Shown here one piece after another: positions 58,468 to 64,000 of a stretch of DNA of 64,000 nucleotides; the stretch's first letter is position 1; each line of letters opens with the position of its first letter. This DNA is from Sphingomonas donggukensis (GTDB lineage: Bacteria; Pseudomonadota; Alphaproteobacteria; Sphingomonadales; Sphingomonadaceae). Where the stretch lies: the NCBI RefSeq assembly GCF_023674425.1, contig NZ_CP098401.1, forward strand, positions 2,108,001 to 2,172,000. Direction: 5' to 3'. Under the pieces are notes generated by a model, which saw nothing but the letters and a program-made list of their open reading frames with translations, ran no database searches and was not told the origin of the DNA. A program made the translations under genes and the position numbers.

Positions 58468-58860
58468 CTATGATTTCGGCCTGCCCCCCGCCACCGGACA
58501 CGGAAACCGCTTCGCGACGATTCCGTAGAACGCCTGCTTCAGGCTCATGCCACGCTGTGCTGCGGGGATCGCCTCGAACGCGGCCATGAATTCGGCTTGC
58601 CGGATTTTCGCTCCCTCGGGCGCGCAGGATATGGGCTTGCCGGCCTGCGCCGATGCCTGCTTGTCGGCGGCATAGGCGCGGGTGACGGCGGCCATTTCGG
58701 CCTTCAGCGCCGTCATGTCGTCGGACAAGAGCCCCGCCGGGCCCAGCGCCTTCACTGCGGCAACGCGGTCGAGGAATTGCTGGACGGTCATCGTCTGCGC
58801 CGCGGCCGGCGTTGCGATCGTCGTCAGCGCCACGGCGCCCAAAACTGCCCACCGCGCCAT
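58468..58860 (-). CDS. Small secreted protein, Rap1a/Tai-like (tentative)
   Basis: A 130-residue exported protein with a signal peptide (about 1-22, PAAAQ). The mature part begins MTVQQFLDRVAAV and has two cysteines, in KPISCAPEG and the C-terminal KRFPCP, likely disulphide-linked. The pattern FLxR...C.P...F...L..A...FPCP resembles the Rap1a/Tai immunity-protein domain, but no T6SS effector or other immunity gene lies nearby. The recognition is weak. ATG 58860 is chosen because it begins the signal peptide. Confidence 0.68.
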   Translation of the reverse strand: MARWAVLGAVALTTIATPAAAQTMTVQQFLDRVAAVKALGPAGLLSDDMTALKAEMAAVTRAYAADKQASAQAGKPISCAPEGAKIRQAEFMAAFEAIPAAQRGMSLKQAFYGIVAKRFPCPVAGGRPKS

Positions 58861-58933
58861 CAAAAAGCCCCCCGCGCATCTCTCGACACACGGAGGGCTA
58901 ATTTGACCGGCGCCGAGCGTCAACGGCGCGGAA

Positions 58934-60898
58934 TCAGGCGCCTTGCGGTGCCGGCGATCCGAACGGTCCCTTGGGGCGCCGGGTCTTCGGGATCGACGTG
59001 CCGCTGACCGGCACCGTCGTCGCCGCGGCGCCCGGCGCGTCGCGGTCGATATCCTCGCCCGCCACCAGCCGCTTGATCTCGTCGCCGGTCAGCGTTTCGA
59101 ATTCCAGCAACGCCTTGGCGACGCGGTGGAGGTGCTCGATGTTGTCCGACAGCACCTGCTTGGCCTTGTCGTACCCGCCATCGACCAGCGCGCGAATCTC
59201 GCTGTCGATCGCGAGCGCGGTTTCGTTCGAGATATTGTGCCGCTGCGTCTGCGAATAGCCCAGGAACGTCTCGCCCTGCTGCTCCTCGTACATCAGCATA
59301 CCGAGCTTCTCGGACATGCCCCACTGCGTCACCATCGCGCGGGCGAGCTTCGTCGCCTGCTTGATGTCGCCGCTGGCGCCGCTCGACACCTTCTCGTGAC
59401 CGAAGATCAGCTCCTCCGCCACACGCCCGCCCATGACGGTCGCGAGATCGGCGAACATCTTGTCGCGGTGGTACGAGTAGTTGTCGCGCTCGGGCATCGA
59501 CACGACCATGCCGAGCGCGCCGCCACGCGGGATGATCGTCGCCTTGTGGATCGGGTCCGACGCAGGCGTGTGGACGCGCACCACGGCGTGGCCGGCCTCG
59601 TGATAGGCGGTCATCCGCTTCTCGTCGTCGGTCATCACCAGCGATTTCCACTCGGTGCCCATGATGACGCGGTCCTTGGCGAGTTCGAACTGCGCCATCG
59701 ACACCAGCCGCTTGCCCAGCCGCGCCGCCATCAGCGCGGCTTCGTTGACCAGATTGGCGAGGTCCGCACCCGCCATGCCCGGCGTGCCGCGCGCAATCGT
59801 GCGGGCATCGACATCGGGCGCCACCGGCACCTTCTTCATATGGACTTCGAGGATCTTCAAACGCCCCTCGATATCAGGGAGCGGCACCGTCACGCGGCGA
59901 TCAAACCGGCCCGGACGCAGCAGCGCGGGGTCGAGCACGTCGGGGCGGTTGGTCGCCGCGATGATGATGATGCCCTCGTTCGCGTCGAAGCCGTCCATCT
60001 CGACCAGCAGCTGGTTCAGCGTCTGCTCGCGCTCGTCGTTGCCGTTGCCGAGGCCCGCGCCGCGATGACGGCCGACGGCGTCGATCTCGTCGATGAAGAC
60101 GATGCACGGCGCCGACTTCTTGGCCTGTTCGAACATGTCGCGCACACGTGACGCACCAACGCCGACGAACATCTCGACGAAGTCCGAGCCCGAAATGGTG
60201 AAGAACGGCACGCCCGCTTCACCCGCAATCGCGCGCGCCAGCAGCGTCTTGCCGGTGCCGGGCGACCCGACCAGCAATGCGCCCTTAGGGATCTTGCCGC
60301 CCAGCCGCGCGAATTTCGTCGGATCCTTCAGGAAGTCGACGATTTCCTCCAGCTCCTCGCGCGCCTCGTCGATGCCGGCGACGTCGGCGAAGGTCACGCG
60401 ACCTTCCTTCTGCGTCAGCATCTTCGCGCGGCTCTTGCCGAAGCCCATCGCGCCCGAGCCCGAATTCTTCTGCATCTGGCGGATCACGAAGAACGCGATG
60501 CCCAGGAACAGCAACAGCGGCAGCGACTGGTACAGCAGCGCGACCCAGATCGACCCGCCCTCCGCCGGCTGCGCGGCGATGGTCACGCCCTTCTCACGCA
60601 GCGTCGGCACCAGCGTCGGGTCGGCGATCGGCACGGTGCGGAACTTCTCGCCCGACGAAAGCGTGCCGGCGATCTGCTCGCGGCTGATCGTCACGTCCTT
60701 GACGGTGCCCTCGTTCACCTTGTCGAGGAAGGTCGAATAGGGAACCGTATTGCCGGTAGCGGTCGCCGAAGGCCCGCCGAGCACGGTCACGAACAGCGCC
60801 AGTCCCAGCAGGATGCAGACCCACACCAGCAGGCTTTTCATCCACGGATTGCCGCCGGGGCCACCGGAGCCGTCGGGTTGCTTGTCGTTCTCGTTCAT
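58934..60898 (-). CDS. ftsH: ATP-dependent zinc metalloprotease FtsH
   Basis: A 654-residue membrane AAA+ protease that degrades membrane and regulatory proteins. Two membrane helices (about 22-40 and 120-140) flank a periplasmic domain. The AAA domain has Walker [10 protein letters not shown] (Ser in place of the usual Pro), Walker [13 protein letters not shown] and the SRH region [20 protein letters not shown]. The zinc site is HEAGH. A Pro/Thr/Ala-rich C-terminal tail follows. It is downstream of tilS in the common order cpoB-tilS-ftsH. Confidence 0.97.
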   Translation of the reverse strand: MNENDKQPDGSGGPGGNPWMKSLLVWVCILLGLALFVTVLGGPSATATGNTVPYSTFLDKVNEGTVKDVTISREQIAGTLSSGEKFRTVPIADPTLVPTLREKGVTIAAQPAEGGSIWVALLYQSLPLLLFLGIAFFVIRQMQKNSGSGAMGFGKSRAKMLTQKEGRVTFADVAGIDEAREELEEIVDFLKDPTKFARLGGKIPKGALLVGSPGTGKTLLARAIAGEAGVPFFTISGSDFVEMFVGVGASRVRDMFEQAKKSAPCIVFIDEIDAVGRHRGAGLGNGNDEREQTLNQLLVEMDGFDANEGIIIIAATNRPDVLDPALLRPGRFDRRVTVPLPDIEGRLKILEVHMKKVPVAPDVDARTIARGTPGMAGADLANLVNEAALMAARLGKRLVSMAQFELAKDRVIMGTEWKSLVMTDDEKRMTAYHEAGHAVVRVHTPASDPIHKATIIPRGGALGMVVSMPERDNYSYHRDKMFADLATVMGGRVAEELIFGHEKVSSGASGDIKQATKLARAMVTQWGMSEKLGMLMYEEQQGETFLGYSQTQRHNISNETALAIDSEIRALVDGGYDKAKQVLSDNIEHLHRVAKALLEFETLTGDEIKRLVAGEDIDRDAPGAAATTVPVSGTSIPKTRRPKGPFGSPAPQGA

Positions 60899-60975
60899 TC
60901 GGGCACCTTTCGCGTGCGCCCAATGTAGGCAAGCGCACCTTAATGACAATGGAAGGGCGCACCGTCGGGCGACGA

Positions 60976-62025
60976 TCAGGTCGCGCGGCGCGGCGGGGCC
61001 TTTCGGAAGTGCCATAGCGCACCCTTCGCCGACGCCAGCACCCCGGCCAGCGTCGCCTGCCCGCCCGCCTCCAGCGCGTCGAGCAGCGGTTCGACATTGT
61101 TGGCGTCGGACCAGCGCCCCTCGGTGATGCCCTGGACATCGCGGACGTAGCCGATCGCGTCGCGCGCCAGCCGCCGGCACAGCTCGCGCGGCAGGCCGGC
61201 GATATCGTAGGTGCATTCGTACACATCCGAGTCGCGCGCCCGCTCGCCTCGCAGCACGTCCATCATTGCCGAGATCGCGGCGTCCGCCTCGGCACAGGCG
61301 GCGGCGGAGCGGGCGAGCGCGCGCGCGTCGAGATCGGGCTGCGTCGCCAGCCAGCGCCGTGCGCGCACGCGGTCGAACCGGTCGTCGGCGTTGCTCGGAT
61401 CCCGAACGCTCGGCATGCCCGCCGCCGCACACACCACCGCCAGCTCCTCCCGTCGCCAATCGAGCAGAGGGCGCACGACCGGCAGCGCGTCCACATCCGC
61501 CACCGCGACCACGCCACCCTCCGGATAGCCGCGATGCCAGCGGTGCCGTTCCCACAACCAGCGGGGACGGATACCGGCGAGACCCGCGACCCCCGATCCG
61601 CGCGCGGCGCGCATCAGGAACGTCTCGGCCTGATCGTCGGCGTGATGCGCCGTCGCGAGCGCCAGCGCGCCGGCGGCAAGCGCCCAGTCGGCCAGCAGGG
61701 CGTATCGGACGTGCCGGGCGTCGGCCTGCACGGTGCGCGGCGACCATTCCGCGGCGGGACGCAGGACGGCGTGGGGAACGTCGGCACCCGCGCACCAGCC
61801 TGCGACCATCGCCGCCTCGTCCGCCGACCCTGCCCGCAGGCCGTGGTCGATCGTCGCGGCGACGACGCAGCCGGGGAATGCGGCCACCGCCAGCGCGAGC
61901 ATCGCCATGCTGTCGGGTCCGCCCGACACCGCGAGCGCCAGCGGACGGTCGATGGCGGGCGTCGCGCCGGCCACCCACGCCACGTCCTCGCGAAAGCGAT
62001 CGGTCGCGGCGGGATCGATCCCCAT
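60976..62025 (-). CDS. tilS: tRNA(Ile)-lysidine synthase
   Basis: A 349-residue enzyme that converts C34 of the CAU anticodon of tRNA-Ile to lysidine. The PP-loop is [10 protein letters not shown] with SGGPDS at 34-39; [14 protein letters not shown] and [22 protein letters not shown] are the other conserved parts. The C-terminal tRNA-binding domain is shorter than in E. coli TilS. ATG 62025 ([11 protein letters not shown]) is chosen over an upstream ATG that overlaps cpoB. Confidence 0.95.
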   Translation of the reverse strand: MGIDPAATDRFREDVAWVAGATPAIDRPLALAVSGGPDSMAMLALAVAAFPGCVVAATIDHGLRAGSADEAAMVAGWCAGADVPHAVLRPAAEWSPRTVQADARHVRYALLADWALAAGALALATAHHADDQAETFLMRAARGSGVAGLAGIRPRWLWERHRWHRGYPEGGVVAVADVDALPVVRPLLDWRREELAVVCAAAGMPSVRDPSNADDRFDRVRARRWLATQPDLDARALARSAAACAEADAAISAMMDVLRGERARDSDVYECTYDIAGLPRELCRRLARDAIGYVRDVQGITEGRWSDANNVEPLLDALEAGGQATLAGVLASAKGALWHFRKAPPRRAT

Positions 62026-62044
62026 GCCTAACCCGGACGCGCCG

Positions 62045-63016
62045 TCACTTGCACTTCTGCGCGGCGCGGCCCTTCTCGACATCGGCCTTCATGCTCGCGC
62101 CGATCTTGTCGCCATAGACTTCGGTCAGCTCGGAATAGACCTTGCAGACGTCGGTCGCCGGCTTCTTCAGCTTCACCAGCGCCTGGGCGAGGTAGAATAG
62201 GCTGTCGGGCGCACGCTCGCCCTCGGGCCATTTCTTGTAGCTGTCGTAGAAGGCCAGGCTGGCGAGGCTCGGCTTGCCTTCGTCCAGATACGCGCGGCCC
62301 AGCAGGTTCTGCGCGAAGCTGGCGCGGCGGTGGCGCGGATATTTGTCGGCGACGGTCTTCAGCGCGGCCTCGGCCTCCGGATACAGCTTCGCGCTCCACA
62401 GGCGGAAGCCATAGGTATAGCCGTCCTCTGCCGGGTCGCTGGTCGATGGCTTCTCGATCGCGGCGACGGCATCGACGCGTTCGGGATCGGCGGCAGCCGC
62501 AGGCGCGGGGCGGGTCGCGACAGGCGTGGTCGCGGGCCGGGTCTGGCGCGCGGGTGCCGGTGCGGTGTTGCCGCTGGCCGCGACCGCCGCGGGCGATACT
62601 GCGCCCGCCACCGGCGCGGTGGCCGCGCTCGCCGCGCCATCCTCGATCGCCTTGAACCGGGCATCGGTCGCGCGCTTGTAGGCGGCGAAGGATTCCTCGA
62701 GCTGGCGGACGCGGAAATTGGCCTGTTCGACTTCGCCGGTCACGCTGCGGACACTCGATTCCAGCGCGCTGACGCGGGCGGTCAGATCGGCGACGGCGCT
62801 GCCCGCGGGCGTGCCGGGCGAGTCGATCGGGGTGCGCGCGGCGGTGATCTCGGGCTCGACGATGCCACCGGCGCCGCCGGGAAACACCTTGCGCTGTACC
62901 GCGCGCATCTCGCGCTCCAGTCGGTCGACGCGGCCCTCGACCGCGATCTGCGCCGTCGCGGGCGCCGCCGAAACCATCGTCAGGGCAGTCAGAGCCGCCA
63001 GCATCATCGTACGCAT
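62045..63016 (-). CDS. cpoB: Cell division coordinator CpoB/YbgF
   Basis: A 323-residue periplasmic protein of the Tol-Pal associated CpoB family. A signal peptide (1-22, PATAQ) is followed by a coiled coil at about 25-125 (VDRLEREMRAVQRKVF, TARVSALESSVRSV), an Ala/Pro/Thr-rich linker, and TPR repeats (DGYTYGFRLWSAKLYPEAEAAL, YPRHRRASFAQNLLGRAYL). The fold coordinates outer-membrane constriction with peptidoglycan synthesis in E. coli. tol-pal genes are presumably beyond the right side. ATG 63016 starts the signal. Confidence 0.93.
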   Translation of the reverse strand: MRTMMLAALTALTMVSAAPATAQIAVEGRVDRLEREMRAVQRKVFPGGAGGIVEPEITAARTPIDSPGTPAGSAVADLTARVSALESSVRSVTGEVEQANFRVRQLEESFAAYKRATDARFKAIEDGAASAATAPVAGAVSPAAVAASGNTAPAPARQTRPATTPVATRPAPAAAADPERVDAVAAIEKPSTSDPAEDGYTYGFRLWSAKLYPEAEAALKTVADKYPRHRRASFAQNLLGRAYLDEGKPSLASLAFYDSYKKWPEGERAPDSLFYLAQALVKLKKPATDVCKVYSELTEVYGDKIGASMKADVEKGRAAQKCK

Positions 63017-63079
63017 GTCACACCCCCCGGTGTCTAACCGGTTTACCATATCGCAGTTTCAGGACCGCTCCGCCAGCCG

Positions 63080-64000
63080 TCACGGTTCGTAGATGCCGTT
63101 GCCAATTACCGGCGGCGGCACGGCGACCTCGGTCGCGCGTGCGGTGGGACGCGGCGTCGGGCGCGCGCGCGGCGTGGCGCGCGCCGTCGGGCTGGCGCGC
63201 GGCGTCGGCGTCGCAGCCGGAGTCGGGGCCGATGCCACCGTCGGCGCGGCTGTCGGCGCGGCGGCGGGCGCAGGCGTCGCCGGCGCAGGCGTCGCGGGCG
63301 CTGTCGTCCCCGCCCCAGCCGGCGCGCCGCGCGCCAGCAGCGCCTGTGCATCGACCGGTACGTCCTTGATCGCACGCTTGCCGTCGCCCAGCGGCGCGAC
63401 CGCGGCGCCGTTCACCATGATCGACAGCTTGTCGGGGCGCCCGACGTTGATCATCGGCCGGTTGGCATCGGACGGCACGTCATAGCGTTCGCCCGGCGCC
63501 ATCGTCTTCATCAAGAGCGTGGTGTCGGCGGCGTCGTAGATGCGCACCCACACCTCGTCGTTGGCGGTGATCGTCACCTGCGGCGGCGCGGCGGGTGAGG
63601 TGGTGCCGGGCGCCGGCACCGGCATCGCGACCTCGGCGACCGGCGCGGACGCCGTGCCGGATGGGGTGCCGCCGCGGAACAGGTTGGTGCCGTACCACAG
63701 GAAGACGCCCGCCAGCACCAGCAGCGCGACGACGATGCCGCCGACGACGAGGCCGCGCGACGGCACGCGGCTGTTGTCCTCGACCTCGTACACCGGCGCC
63801 GCCGTCGCCGGGCGATCCCAGTCGCTCGCGATCTCGCCGCGGATTTCGTTGGCGATGGCGACCTCGTCCAGCCCGACCGCGCGGGCATAGGCCTTGCCGA
63901 ATCCGACCGCATAGGTGGTCGAGGGCAGGCTGGCGTAATTGCCCGCCTCGATCGCCTCCAGGTGGCGCTGCGGGATGCGGGTGCGCTGCGCGATATCGGA
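63080..64000 (-). CDS. RodZ-like HTH membrane protein, 5' end cut by the window
   Basis: An open frame of 307 codons reaching the right edge without a start. The first visible residues (SDIAQRTRIPQRHLEAIEAG, then YAVGFGKAYARAVGLD) are the HTH_25/Xre-like domain of RodZ proteins. A membrane helix follows (LVVGGIVVALLVLAGVFLWYG), then a periplasmic DUF4115-type beta domain (VWVRIYDAADTTLLMKTMAPG...). The C-terminus is a long Pro/Thr/Ala/Arg tail of low complexity. RodZ anchors MreB in rod cells; here only the domain order supports the call. The visible ATG-less internal start at 63793 is not the true start. Confidence 0.87.
   Translation of the reverse strand, partial: SDIAQRTRIPQRHLEAIEAGNYASLPSTTYAVGFGKAYARAVGLDEVAIANEIRGEIASDWDRPATAAPVYEVEDNSRVPSRGLVVGGIVVALLVLAGVFLWYGTNLFRGGTPSGTASAPVAEVAMPVPAPGTTSPAAPPQVTITANDEVWVRIYDAADTTLLMKTMAPGERYDVPSDANRPMINVGRPDKLSIMVNGAAVAPLGDGKRAIKDVPVDAQALLARGAPAGAGTTAPATPAPATPAPAAAPTAAPTVASAPTPAATPTPRASPTARATPRARPTPRPTARATEVAVPPPVIGNGIYEP

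Overview
The window is high-GC DNA from an alphaproteobacterial chromosome. It most resembles a Sphingomonas-type member of the Sphingomonadaceae. Four things point there: the order of the aa3 cytochrome oxidase operon (coxB-ctaD-ctaB-coxF-ctaG-ctaE-DUF983-SURF1), a permuted two-piece tmRNA with tag ANDNEALAIAA, a serC leader RNA-like hairpin pair, and dense GC-rich palindromic repeats. No phage, IS element, CRISPR array, tRNA or rRNA was seen. Coding density is very high, most genes sit in short operons joined by ATGA or GTGA overlaps, and no gap over 300 bases lacks a feature. The 57039-57545 gap holds the tmRNA gene.

Layout. 49-7083: a PhoD-like phosphatase and an envelope glycosylation cluster (GT-C integral membrane transferase, two GT4 enzymes, a DUF2141 protein, an LPG-synthase-like flippase/membrane protein). 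7038-10867 (minus): pyrE-pdxJ-acpS-lepB-AI-2E transporter, mostly translationally coupled. 10934-17573: cytochrome c oxidase structural and assembly genes, with a strong terminator after ctaD and a second terminator-like hairpin inside the DUF983 coding sequence. 17840-22166: thrC, an rRNA-type methyltransferase, ccmAB, a zincin and phhB. 22263-26765: SDR, quaternary-amine ABC transporter with fused permease/binding protein, uxaC. 26820-30196: transglutaminase plus an ATP-grasp/Alpha-E fusion. 30259-34298: hisZ, serA and serC, serC with a structured leader.

34511-43322: extensin-like lipoprotein, LOG-family protein, membrane cytochrome c, pheA, nudC, serine hydrolase, mutY, a DciA-like protein and two DsbA-like proteins. 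43447-53233: smc, a small NIF3/CutA-like protein, chorismate mutase, polyprenyl synthase, a HerA-like ATPase, hrpB and an NDUFS4-type Complex I subunit. 53394-58316: lemA-TPM-TPM-Nudix operon, mscL, an Rrf2 regulator, ssrA and a class II aldolase-like gene. 58468-64000 (minus): a RodZ-like gene cut by the right edge, then cpoB-tilS-ftsH and a small secreted protein.

The most unusual features are the palindromic repeats: a 77-78 bp family with 28-nt arms, related shorter forms and a 119-bp family. One 77-bp copy lies in frame inside hrpB and is translated. The ATP-grasp/Alpha-E/transglutaminase module and the glycosylation cluster are the best candidates for incompletely described biology.
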